27,974 nt of DNA, from positions 1 to 27,974 of the forward strand of contig NZ_JAJCIA010000048.1 of NCBI RefSeq assembly GCF_020554845.1. Reading direction: 5' to 3'. Shown in pieces: positions 1-7,045 of this stretch. A model generated the notes under the pieces. It was not told where the DNA came from and searched no databases. It was given only the letters and a program-made list of their open reading frames with translations. Numbering within the stretch: position 1 is the first letter of the stretch; each line of letters starts with the position of its first letter. Source of the DNA: Blautia faecis (GTDB lineage Bacteria; Bacillota; Clostridia; Lachnospirales; Lachnospiraceae). The translations under genes were made by a program, and so were the position numbers.

Positions 1-51
1 TGATAGGGGTCTCCAAAACCTTTGGTGGGAGTTCGATTCTCTCATCCCCTG
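1..51 (+). tRNA. tRNA-Trp (anticodon CCA), 3' part
   Basis: The window opens inside a tRNA gene. The seven-base anticodon loop at 11-17 (CTCCAAA) carries anticodon CCA at 13-15 and is flanked by pairing arms GGGGT and ACCTT. A T-arm follows (GGGAG, loop TTCGATT, CTCTC; 29-45), then the 3' acceptor strand ATCCCCT (44-50) and discriminator G at 51. CCA is not encoded; the next bases are CTC. The D-arm and 5' acceptor strand lie upstream of the window. Confidence 0.9.
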
Positions 52-62
52 CTCTCTTGATC

Positions 63-100
63 GCCGGAAGCCTTGATTTTACTGGGTTTCCGGCATTTTC
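63..100 (+). terminator. hairpin after tRNA-Trp
   Basis: A 7-bp inverted repeat (GCCGGAA at 63-69, TTCCGGC at 88-94) with an 18-base loop is followed by ATTTTCTATTT. It is a plausible but weak intrinsic terminator for the tRNA transcript, because the loop is long and the T-tract is interrupted. Confidence 0.4.
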
Positions 101-139
101 TATTTCGTGGAATTTTCTAACGATGTCACCTATGATGTC

Positions 140-165
140 AACTAGGAATGATTCCTAGTTTTTAA
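140..165 (+). terminator. near-perfect palindromic hairpin, likely terminator
   Basis: AACTAGGAAT at 140-149 and ATTCCTAGTT at 151-160 are perfect complements around one base, so a stem of about 8-9 bp with a small loop can form. The stem is followed by TTT and then A-rich sequence. It may be the main terminator of the tRNA unit, or an operator. Confidence 0.4.
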
Positions 166-407
166 AAAGATATGACCTGTTTGACTTGTTCTTAATTCAT
201 TTCTATTGATTTATTGATAAAATAGTAGAATCATGTGTAGAATATATTATATTCTACTTGAGAAGTGATAATTTCAGCTGACTTACGTTTGCTGCTAAGA
301 AGATTATAACGTAAATGGTCTGATTGCTTGTGGATAGTTCTGTGAATCATATTTGTTTTATAAAAATAATAAATAGGTTATTAACCTTAAAAATTTTGGC
401 TGTGCAG
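166..407. other. AT-rich intergenic stretch without a recognisable gene
   Basis: No coding frame with a ribosome site was found between the tRNA region and the end of the exporter operon. The stretch holds a 21-base palindrome at 237-257 (10-bp arms around one T), a 7-bp inverted repeat TTACGTT / AACGTAA at about 282-313, and the small palindrome AGGTTATTAACCT at 374-386. None has an obvious T-tract, and no function is assigned. Confidence 0.5.
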
Positions 408-432
408 AAAAGAGGGAATCACCCCTCTTTTC
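407..432 (-). terminator. terminator of the ABC exporter operon
   Basis: A 10-bp inverted repeat (407-416 and 423-432, arm AAAAGAGGG / CCCTCTTTT plus a G-C pair) with a 6-base loop overlaps the stop codon of the last permease gene. Its T-rich arm serves the minus strand, but only a short T-run follows. Confidence 0.5.
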
Positions 433-1567
433 GATACCTTGAAACTGCCAGAATCAGACACACAAACACAACTGCAAACAGCACCTCGATTCCCATATCA
501 AGATGTACCTTTCCAAGAAGCTCCGGTGTCAGGGAATGATGCCGGCTTAGAATTTCATTTACCTGTTCATACCAGTACACTGGCAGAAACTTGGCGACTT
601 TCAGAACAGATTTGTCCATTATGTTCATAGGGACGAAGACACCACAGAGAAAGCACATGGAAAGAGAAACAATATTGGCTACGCCGCTTAAAATATTGCT
701 GTTGGGAATAAACATTCCAATCAGGTAAGAGAGTGACAGTGAAACTACTAACATAAGCAATGTATTTGCAATATAATAGCCACAAAGTTCAGAATTCAAA
801 AAGGTATTTCCATACATCAGCACCACTCCCAGGATTCCAAGAAGCCACAGAATGGCACCGATCACTCCCATTGCCAGCAATCCCTGGAGGGACTGACGCC
901 TCACTGAAATAGCAGAGGCTTCCATCCGTTTCTGGATATCTCCCTTTTTGAAGGCCATAAGAATATATCCCATGGTATAGCAAAGAGCTCCCAGAAAAAG
1001 ATAAGGAATATAACGAAAATAATAAGTGTAAGGAACCAGATCACTGCTTGCAGAATCAGAGGAAATCTTGGTGACCGGTTTATGAACTTCGGTTTTTACT
1101 GCCTGAACGGCTTCCTCCTGGGAAAAACCGGCAGCAACATAAGTCCGGATGGTACTGATATAACTGCTGATCTGCTGGTCAACATAATAGGAGCTGTAGG
1201 ATCCTGGAACCTTGGTGACCTTCAGTGGCTGATTTCCTTGAATGCAAGCCTCGTAAAAGTCATCAGGAATCTGCACAATATACTCCACATTACGGTAAAA
1301 GAGATTTTCCTGAAGTACTTCCGGATTATTTTTCATAGGAATTACATTGTGAATCGTGTTAAGATAATCCACAAATCCCTGAGCCAGAACGCCTTGATCT
1401 TCCTTTACCACTCCAATATCAATGCTGGTATTTGCATAAAGGCTGTCTTCACTTTTTCCAGCGGCCATCTGCATGACAAGAGCCACAGAAAAGAAAATAC
1501 CAAGATATATAATGACCAGCGTCACATTCTGTCTTAAAATTTTCATGTAACATTTAAATACTATCAT
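419..1567 (-). CDS. ABC-2 type exporter permease, second subunit
   Basis: This is a 382-residue membrane protein of the ABC-2 permease class (ABC2_membrane_3-like). It has one N-terminal transmembrane helix (about residues 13-33), a large extracytoplasmic domain to about residue 185, then five or so C-terminal helices ending near 378. That is the usual layout for drug, lipid or peptide exporters. It would pair with the other permease and the upstream ATPase. Its start overlaps the end of the preceding permease gene by 14 bases and has a GGAGG site 8 bases upstream, so the two are translationally coupled; a later Met8 is possible but has no better site. The substrate cannot be read from sequence. 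Confidence 0.85.
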   Translation of the reverse strand: MIVFKCYMKILRQNVTLVIIYLGIFFSVALVMQMAAGKSEDSLYANTSIDIGVVKEDQGVLAQGFVDYLNTIHNVIPMKNNPEVLQENLFYRNVEYIVQIPDDFYEACIQGNQPLKVTKVPGSYSSYYVDQQISSYISTIRTYVAAGFSQEEAVQAVKTEVHKPVTKISSDSASSDLVPYTYYFRYIPYLFLGALCYTMGYILMAFKKGDIQKRMEASAISVRRQSLQGLLAMGVIGAILWLLGILGVVLMYGNTFLNSELCGYYIANTLLMLVVSLSLSYLIGMFIPNSNILSGVANIVSLSMCFLCGVFVPMNIMDKSVLKVAKFLPVYWYEQVNEILSRHHSLTPELLGKVHLDMGIEVLFAVVFVCLILAVSRYRKEG

Positions 1568-2678
1568 AGCTTTCCCTCCGGATCAGTAAAAATGAAGCAG
1601 TCACTAATATTATGCTCATCACTGCAAGAGTGAACAGGTTGCGGTAATAGCGGCTCATATCGTCATACACATTGATGCAGTAAAAAGCATCAGAAATAAG
1701 TGCTGCCGGATTGATCCGGTTAATAACAGGCATATTTTTTTCTACCAGATCCTTCATGGTATTGTTCATAAGTCCTGATAAAAAGCTGCAGACCATGGAA
1801 AAACCAAGAATAATACCAATCTTTCCCCCTTCTTTCATTTTTCCAAGACTACCTACAAAAATTCCAATAGAAACCCCGATCAGGGATCCGAAAAAAGAAA
1901 TAAGCAGCATGGATCCGATTTTTCCCTGAAAATCCAGCTTTAAAATATAGCGAAGATAGATCAGCAACACGATCACATCGAAATAGCCAAGCAAAAAAGA
2001 AGCAATCTGCTCTGAAAGAATCAGCTTCAGTTTATGCGTTGGAGTAACGCAGCGTCGTGCGGCAAGTGCTGTGAGATTGGCTTGAAGAGTTATGGCAGAG
2101 CCAAATCCGATAAAACAGCCATAGAGGCAGGTCATTGCAATCAATGCATAGAAAAACTGTGCACTTCCGTTAATAGTCTGTCCGCCAAGTGAAACTTCAG
2201 TAAGTGTTTCCTGTTGATTTAGCATCTGCCGTATTCCGTCCCACAGACCGGATGGATGTGTGCGGACTATAGTGCGGATGGTGCTTTTTCCGGTTTCGTA
2301 GCCGGACAAAATGGACTGAAGGATGCTCTGGGGGATTCCGTTGGAAGCTACTGTAAGAGAAGAGGAGCTTCCCACTTGATAGATACCGGAAATTTCTTCA
2401 TTTTCCAGCTTGGTAAGTGCAGCTGATTCAGATAATTCCTGAGCAGCAATCAGATGATTTCCGTTGTTTTCAATTTGATCCAGAAACATAAGAAACAACG
2501 TATCAGCGCCTTCCTCTTTTACGATTCCAACCTGTACAGTCTCGAAATCAGCATCATCAATATTTCCAAAAGCAAAATAGAACATAGTTCCAAGAAGAAT
2601 TGGAAAAATAAGCGGCCAGAAAGTGGTGGCAAAATTTTTCAGCTTTACAAGAAGATTATATTTGATCAAATGCAGCAT
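1554..2678 (-). CDS. ABC-2 type exporter permease, first subunit
   Basis: A 374-residue ABC-2 permease with the same architecture as its downstream neighbour: one helix near residues 18-38, an extracytoplasmic domain to about residue 175, then a cluster of hydrophobic helices (about 177-365). The start follows a GGAGG site 6 bases upstream and lies 11 bases after the ATPase stop codon, so it belongs to the same operon. Two dissimilar half-permeases plus one ATPase suggest a heterodimeric exporter. A divergent two-component system beside it fits an antimicrobial- or envelope-stress-responsive exporter, but that role is inferred. Confidence 0.85.
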   Translation of the reverse strand: MLHLIKYNLLVKLKNFATTFWPLIFPILLGTMFYFAFGNIDDADFETVQVGIVKEEGADTLFLMFLDQIENNGNHLIAAQELSESAALTKLENEEISGIYQVGSSSSLTVASNGIPQSILQSILSGYETGKSTIRTIVRTHPSGLWDGIRQMLNQQETLTEVSLGGQTINGSAQFFYALIAMTCLYGCFIGFGSAITLQANLTALAARRCVTPTHKLKLILSEQIASFLLGYFDVIVLLIYLRYILKLDFQGKIGSMLLISFFGSLIGVSIGIFVGSLGKMKEGGKIGIILGFSMVCSFLSGLMNNTMKDLVEKNMPVINRINPAALISDAFYCINVYDDMSRYYRNLFTLAVMSIILVTASFLLIRRESYDSI

Positions 2679-2689
2679 GGCAGTCCTCC

Positions 2690-3631
2690 TTAATCTCGCA
2701 GCTGTTTCCCTGTGATTTCTAGGAATACGTCATTTAAAGTAGGTAGCTCAGAGGAAACCTGACCAAAGGAAATATCCTGGCTCTGCAGGTAATTGAGAAG
2801 CCGGATCAGGTTGTGGCGGGCACCTGTGCACCGTACAGTGAGAATCTGTTCCTCGTAATGCAGGTCAAAGACGTGGGGAAGAGTCCGGATGTCAGCCAGA
2901 TTCTCCGAGGTAAGAGGAATGGCCTCAATAGTAATGGTCTCGCCGGTTTTGATCATTTTTTTCAGATCCTCTTTGGTGCCGGAGGCAATCACATGACCGT
3001 GATCCATAATTGCGATCCGTGTACAGATCTGCTCCACTTCTTCCATATAATGGGAAGTGTAAATGATGGTGGAACCCTGTTCATTCAGCTTCTGAATGCC
3101 TTCCAGGATTTTGTTCCGGCTCTGGGGGTCAACGGCTACCGTTGGCTCATCCATAATGATCAGGCGAGGCTTATGAGCAATTCCGCAAGCAATATTCAGT
3201 CGGCGGAGAAGACCGCCTGAGAGCTTCTTTGGACGCATTTTCCGGTAATCGTTAAGATCGGTAAAGGTAATGGCTTCTTCCACCAGTTCTTTTCTTTTCC
3301 TCTTATCCGGGACATAAAGCCCACAGAAATAATCAATGTTTTCATAGACAGTCAGTTCGTCAAAAACAGCCACATTCTGCAGCACGATTCCAATCTGCTG
3401 TTTTACTTTGTAATTGTCAGGACGCATTTCTTCTCCGAAAATATGAATGCTGCCTTTATCGTATTTGAGAAGAGAAAGCATACAATTGATAGCGGTAGTC
3501 TTTCCGGAGCCGTTGGGACCAAGAAGACCAAAAATCTCTCCTTCCGAAATACTCAGGTTCAGGTGATCAAGTGCCACCAGGTCCCCATATCTTTTTACCA
3601 GATTTTCTATTTGAACAATGTTTGTGGACAC
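2690..3631 (-). CDS. ABC exporter ATPase
   Basis: A 313-residue nucleotide-binding subunit that powers the two downstream permeases. Visible motifs are Walker A GPNGSGKT (38-45), Q-loop Gln85, signature LSGGLLRR (137-144), Walker B LIIMDEP (157-163) with catalytic Glu162, and switch His194. The C-terminal 80 residues resemble the accessory domain of DrrA/CcmA-type ATPases. The signature and D-loop (PTVAVDP) differ slightly from the common LSGGMKRR and GLDP forms but keep the essential residues. The GTG start has AGGAGG 6 bases upstream. It is the first gene of the operon; its probable promoter lies beyond a 162-bp repeat, giving a leader of about 200 bases. Confidence 0.93.
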   Translation of the reverse strand: MSTNIVQIENLVKRYGDLVALDHLNLSISEGEIFGLLGPNGSGKTTAINCMLSLLKYDKGSIHIFGEEMRPDNYKVKQQIGIVLQNVAVFDELTVYENIDYFCGLYVPDKRKRKELVEEAITFTDLNDYRKMRPKKLSGGLLRRLNIACGIAHKPRLIIMDEPTVAVDPQSRNKILEGIQKLNEQGSTIIYTSHYMEEVEQICTRIAIMDHGHVIASGTKEDLKKMIKTGETITIEAIPLTSENLADIRTLPHVFDLHYEEQILTVRCTGARHNLIRLLNYLQSQDISFGQVSSELPTLNDVFLEITGKQLRD

Positions 3632-3680
3632 GCTTTTCCTCCTTCGGGTTTTCCCCGTATAGTAGCTGTATCATAAGTTT

Positions 3681-3842
3681 AGAGCGTGTTTGAAAAAGTC
3701 TTTCGGCAAGATGTACGTCACTATTTGTGGGAGATTTTGCCTGAATGAGAGCGCCGTAGCGGGCTACGGCAACTGAATTCGGGCGAAATATACCGCAAAG
3801 TGGAGCGTGCAGATTGCAGGAATGCTTTTTCAAACACACTTT
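3681..3842. repeat. 162-bp inverted-repeat element, copy 1
   Basis: The ends (AGAGCGTGTTTGAAAAAG at 3681-3698; CTTTTTCAAACACACTTT at 3825-3842) are inverted repeats matching at 16 of 18 positions. The centre holds a GC-rich hairpin, GCCGTAGC / GCTACGGC at about 3752-3769. A second complete copy of the same length lies at 6756-6917 and a third starts at 27925. The element has no transposase and looks like a MITE or a structured repeat. Here it forms most of the leader between the exporter promoter and the ATPase gene. An open frame crosses it on the minus strand but has no ribosome site and is not called. Confidence 0.85.
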
Positions 3843-3871
3843 AGTATAACGGAATAAGGGAAAATCGCCAA
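3843..3871 (-). promoter_or_regulatory. probable promoter of the ABC exporter operon
   Basis: On the minus strand, TTGGCG (3866-3871) and TATACT (3843-3848) are separated by 17 bases, a good sigma-A match. Transcription would start a few bases inside the 162-bp repeat, so the repeat would be carried in the mRNA leader. Confidence 0.5.
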
Positions 3872-3878
3872 GTGTCAG

Positions 3879-4007
3879 ATGTCACGGCCTTCACATGACA
3901 AATGTCATAAAATCACAGTTTGCTTCATTCACAAAAACACTTCGCGGAACATTACTAGTATATCGAAATTTAATATTCGATGTACTAGTAAAACGTAATG
4001 TCATAAA
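3879..4007. promoter_or_regulatory. operator region between exporter and two-component genes
   Basis: The divergent region contains repeated ATGTCAY-type half-sites at 3879-3885, 3902-3908 and 3998-4004. The second forms a palindrome, ATGACA-AA-TGTCAT, at 3895-3908. An 11-base direct repeat, AATGTCATAAA, occurs at 3901-3911 and 3997-4007. Between them lies a 16-bp inverted repeat (3952-3967 and 3976-3991, one G-T position, 8-base centre). No T-run follows, so it is unlikely to be a terminator. The arrangement suggests binding sites for the adjacent NarL-type or LytTR regulator. Confidence 0.5.
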
Positions 4008-4020
4008 GCGCAGAACCTTC

Positions 4021-4050
4021 TTTACAGCGCAAGGTCAGTTATACTATAAT
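4021..4050 (+). promoter_or_regulatory. probable promoter of the two-component operon
   Basis: TTTACA (4021-4026) and TATAAT (4045-4050) are spaced by 18 bases, upstream of the histidine kinase. The resulting leader would be about 105 bases, with no obvious structure. Confidence 0.5.
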
Positions 4051-4161
4051 AAGGGAAATGTCTGTAAGGCATATATGTAAAAAAACAGGTTAAATATTTG
4101 AAAATTACCGGTTACAGAGTGAACAGCAGTATTTGGAAAAAATGAGAAAGAAGGTGGCAGA

Positions 4162-5238
4162 GTGGGGCACTTTTGGGACTGTGGATTGCTGGTATTTTAT
4201 AGCTTTCTGTCACTTTTTTTTCTGCCGCCAGGGGCGGGCTTTCTGATCGCTTTTTTGAGCTGTGTAAGTGTGATCTGTTGTGGATATGCGGTGAGAAAGA
4301 AGGCATTGCAGCTAATCCTTTACATTTTGTTCGGATTTCTGGGACTGGCTGTTCCAGAGACCTTTATCTTTTATCCATGTCTTTTTTATCTGCTTTTTCA
4401 TGAAAAAATGAGGGGGCTGGCAGCAGTAGCAGTGATGTTTTTTCTCTGGAAAATACCTGAAAGCAGGGAAAACATGGGCTTTTTTGCAATGACCGGTGTA
4501 TTTGGATTTTTACTGGCGTTTTTTATGGAGAGAAATACTGCAAAGAGTCAGATTCTGGAAGAGAAGCTGCGAAGGACCCAGGATGATTCCAAGGAGCGAA
4601 GCCTGCTTTTGTCCCAGAAAAATAAAGCTTTGCAGGAAAAACAGGATTATGAGATCTATAATGCTACCTTAAAGGAACGAAACCGGATCGCCAGGGAAAT
4701 CCACGATAATGTGGGACATGTACTTTCACGTTCAATCCTTATGGTAGGGGCTGCAAAGACCATAAATAAAGATCCCGGGATGACCGCCATACTGAAAAAT
4801 CTGGAGGATTCCCTGAACCATGCCATGAACAGCATCAGAAATAGTGTCCATGACCTTCACGATGAAGCAGTAAATTTAGAAGAAGTGGAAAAGAGCCTGG
4901 TTCATGAGTTTACATTTTGTTCGGTGCAGATGGTTTATGATATGACAAGAGAGGTTCCAAGGGAGGTGAAATACTGTTTTATCAGTATTACCAAAGAGGC
5001 CTTCGCAAATATTATGAAGCACAGCAACGCCACGAAGGTGCAGCTGATCCTTCGGGAGCATCCGGGACTGTACCAGCTTTGTATAGAGGATAATGGGACA
5101 GATGCTTTTTATGATCCGGAAAAATCCGGTATTGGAATTGTAAATATGAAAGAAAGGGTAAATGCCCTGGGTGGAACCATACAGATTTTTACGGATAAGG
5201 GATTCCGGATTTTTATTACAATACCCAAATGTGGTTGA
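4162..5238 (+). CDS. sensor histidine kinase (HisKA_3 / LiaS-DesK type)
   Basis: A 358-residue membrane kinase that would autophosphorylate and pass the phosphate to the adjacent NarL-type regulator. The N-terminal 125 residues form four or more hydrophobic segments with short loops, so it probably senses within the membrane. A charged coiled coil (about 125-175) follows. The dimerisation/phosphoacceptor box contains IAREIHDNVGH with His181. The ATPase domain shows the N box (KEAFANIMKHSNAT, Asn283), G1 (DNG, 310-312) and G2 (GIGIVNM, from 323). The start is GTG behind AAGGTGG; an in-frame stop at 4120-4122 leaves no other good start. Its position beside an exporter suggests envelope or antimicrobial sensing; the signal is unknown. 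Confidence 0.93.
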   Translation: MGHFWDCGLLVFYSFLSLFFLPPGAGFLIAFLSCVSVICCGYAVRKKALQLILYILFGFLGLAVPETFIFYPCLFYLLFHEKMRGLAAVAVMFFLWKIPESRENMGFFAMTGVFGFLLAFFMERNTAKSQILEEKLRRTQDDSKERSLLLSQKNKALQEKQDYEIYNATLKERNRIAREIHDNVGHVLSRSILMVGAAKTINKDPGMTAILKNLEDSLNHAMNSIRNSVHDLHDEAVNLEEVEKSLVHEFTFCSVQMVYDMTREVPREVKYCFISITKEAFANIMKHSNATKVQLILREHPGLYQLCIEDNGTDAFYDPEKSGIGIVNMKERVNALGGTIQIFTDKGFRIFITIPKCG

Positions 5239-5332
5239 GGTGGATTCCGATAAAGATACAGTAAAGCGGGCATACAGATTATGGAAATTATTTTTTGAAT
5301 GTGTTCCGGAAATGAAAGAAAAGCAGGAGTAA
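5231..5332 (+). CDS. possible 33-residue small protein overlapping the kinase end
   Basis: An open frame starting at GTG 5231 overlaps the kinase stop by 8 bases and ends at 5332, just before the regulator ribosome site. It fills the gap between the two genes with a plausible charged peptide (begins VVEVDSDKD, ends MKEKQE). No clear ribosome site of its own is visible, so it would rely on termination-reinitiation at the kinase stop. It may be chance, or a former kinase tail separated by a frameshift, although the kinase already looks complete. Confidence 0.25.
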   Translation: MVEVDSDKDTVKRAYRLWKLFFECVPEMKEKQE

Positions 5333-5335
5333 GAA

Positions 5336-5956
5336 ATGAAAATAATAATTGTAGACGATGACTGCCTGGTGGCGGGTGCGTTGAAAACCATTCTGGAAGT
5401 GAATGAGGATGTGGAAGTGTTAGCGACTGGAGCAAACGGAAAAGAGGCCTGTGAGCTTTATGAAAGGTATGAGCCGGATGTGCTTCTTATGGATATTCGA
5501 ATGGAGAAAATGGACGGTCTGGAAGCATCCCGGAGTATTTTGTCCAGGCATCCAAAGGCAAATATTCTGCTTCTTACCACTTTTTCCGATGACGAATATA
5601 TAGTAAAAGCCTTGCGACTTGGTGCAAAGGGATATCTTCTGAAACAGGATTATGGCAGTATTCTGCCTGCACTTCGGGCGGTTTACTGTGGGCAGACAGT
5701 ATTTGGGACAGAAATAGTTTCCAGGATTCCAGACCTTTTGCAGGGAGAAAAGAAGTTTGATTATGGAAAATATGACATTAATGAGAGAGAATTTGAGATG
5801 ATAGAGCTGATCGCAAATGGATACAGCAATAAGGAGATTGCGGCAGAGCTTTTCCTGAGTGAAGGAACCGTGCGGAATTATCTGAGCATGATCCTGGAAA
5901 AACTGCAGCTGCGTGACCGTACACAGGTGGCAGTTTTTTATTACCAGCATAAATAG
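5336..5956 (+). CDS. NarL/FixJ-family response regulator
   Basis: A 206-residue DNA-binding regulator partnered with the kinase just upstream. The receiver domain has the acidic pocket Asp7-Asp9, phosphoacceptor Asp53 (LLMDIRM), the conserved Thr in LLLTTF and the Lys in GYLLKQ. The C-terminal LuxR-type helix-turn-helix includes the recognition segment GYSNKEIAAELFLSEGTVRN. AGGAG lies 7 bases before the ATG. Its stop codon sits at the ribosome site of the next gene, so the three regulatory genes form one operon. The nearest plausible targets are the inverted repeats in the exporter/kinase intergenic region. Confidence 0.95.
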   Translation: MKIIIVDDDCLVAGALKTILEVNEDVEVLATGANGKEACELYERYEPDVLLMDIRMEKMDGLEASRSILSRHPKANILLLTTFSDDEYIVKALRLGAKGYLLKQDYGSILPALRAVYCGQTVFGTEIVSRIPDLLQGEKKFDYGKYDINEREFEMIELIANGYSNKEIAAELFLSEGTVRNYLSMILEKLQLRDRTQVAVFYYQHK

Positions 5957-5968
5957 GAGCGACAGAAG

Positions 5969-6757
5969 ATGAACATACAGAAAATTGGAGATCGGACAGC
6001 AGAGCTTTTGAATTTATATTATAACAATGAGATAGAGCCTTTTTTGAACTCTTGTCATGAGGATGTTCTTTGGATAGGACCTGCAGACAGGCAGGTGATC
6101 CGCGGAAGAAAAAATCTGGTAGATGCTTTTCACGCTGAGAAACACGAACTGAAGTTTTCCCTGAATAATCTGACGGTGCTGCCGCTTGCCACTACAAGCA
6201 GTACGGTGGCAGAGATCATGACTTTTATGCTGGTAGATACGATCTGGCCGGATAACAGTGCAAGCCGGGTAAATCAGCGTATGCAGTTTACCTGGGTGGA
6301 GCAAAAAGGTGTGCCGAAGATACGTGTGATCTTTATTTCAAATGCAATTCAGTATGATGAGAGGGATGGTATTTATCCGGTACATTATGATGAGAATTAT
6401 CGTAAGTTTGTCCTTACAGGAGAGACCAGATCAGAGCGGATTTACGTGAAAGGAATTGATAAGTCCATTCTTTATCTGAATTGGTCGCGTGTGATCTATG
6501 TGGAAAGTCTCGGCAATCATACGGTGATCCATACTCTGGATCAGGAGTTTGAGTCTACAGAAAGCCTGAAAACTCTGGAAAAACGTTATGGGAACCTGTT
6601 TCTGAAGTGCCACGAGAGTTACATGGTAAACCCGGCACATGTCCATTCTATCCGCAGATTTAAAATGACTGTAACAGGAGGACGGGAACTTCCAGTTCCG
6701 GAAAAAAAGTATACGGCAGTAAAAAAGACGCTGCAAAAAATAATTGTAGCCCGTTAG
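5969..6757 (+). CDS. LytTR-type regulator with N-terminal NTF2/SnoaL-like domain
   Basis: A 262-residue protein in two parts. Residues about 1-125 resemble a SnoaL/NTF2-like cone fold (typical start with LLNLYYNNEIEPFL, then CHEDVLWIGP, and alternating beta strands). Residues about 155-260 match a LytTR DNA-binding domain (RIYVKGIDKSILYL, IIYVES-like VIYVESLGNHTVIH, CHESYMVNPAHVHSI). There is no receiver domain, so it may sense a small molecule directly through the NTF2 pocket. AGGAG lies 9 bases upstream and it is co-transcribed with the two-component pair. Its TAG stop (6755-6757) overlaps the first bases of a 162-bp repeat, so the C-terminus may have been reset by insertion. Confidence 0.85.
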   Translation: MNIQKIGDRTAELLNLYYNNEIEPFLNSCHEDVLWIGPADRQVIRGRKNLVDAFHAEKHELKFSLNNLTVLPLATTSSTVAEIMTFMLVDTIWPDNSASRVNQRMQFTWVEQKGVPKIRVIFISNAIQYDERDGIYPVHYDENYRKFVLTGETRSERIYVKGIDKSILYLNWSRVIYVESLGNHTVIHTLDQEFESTESLKTLEKRYGNLFLKCHESYMVNPAHVHSIRRFKMTVTGGRELPVPEKKYTAVKKTLQKIIVAR

Positions 6758-6917
6758 AGCGTGTCTGAAAAAGGCTTTCTGCAAGATGTGCGTCACAATT
6801 TGTGGGAAATTTTGCCCGGATGAGGGCGCCGTAGCGGGCTACGGCAACCGAATTCGGACGAAATATACCGCAAAGTGGGGCGTGCAGATCGCGGGAATGC
6901 TTTTTCCAACATGCTCT
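6756..6917. repeat. 162-bp inverted-repeat element, copy 2
   Basis: Same length and order as copy 1 at 3681-3842 and roughly 85 to 90 percent identical by eye. The ends (6756-6773 and 6900-6917) match as inverted repeats at 15 of 18 positions, and the central GCCGTAGC / GCTACGGC hairpin is unchanged. It starts inside the stop codon of the LytTR gene and ends shortly before the DegV promoter. It may act as a terminator-like spacer. Confidence 0.85.
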
Positions 6918-6978
6918 GAGGAAAAACGTTACAAAAGTACCAAAAATGTAAAAAAATACACACGTCATAAAAGAAGTA

Positions 6979-6987
6979 TGCTATAAT
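6979..6987 (+). promoter_or_regulatory. extended -10 promoter of the DegV gene
   Basis: TG at 6979-6980 followed by one base and TATAAT at 6982-6987 makes an extended -10. No good -35 is visible at the expected distance. The leader would be about 52 bases. Confidence 0.55.
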
Positions 6988-7045
6988 GGGAGCACTTAAC
7001 CGATTACAGTATAAGGAATTGCCAATTAAACAAGGAGAACCCAGT

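Noticed and set aside
3567..3839. Protein-coding frames across the 162-bp elements (minus strand, ends in LFQTRS; also at 6660-6968)
   Set aside because: They come from the repeat itself, differ at their ends, lack ribosome sites and overlap real genes or promoters.
6986..7045. Upstream start for the DegV protein
   Set aside because: The extra 20 residues overlap the promoter and have no ribosome site, whereas AAGGAG fits the ATG at 7046.
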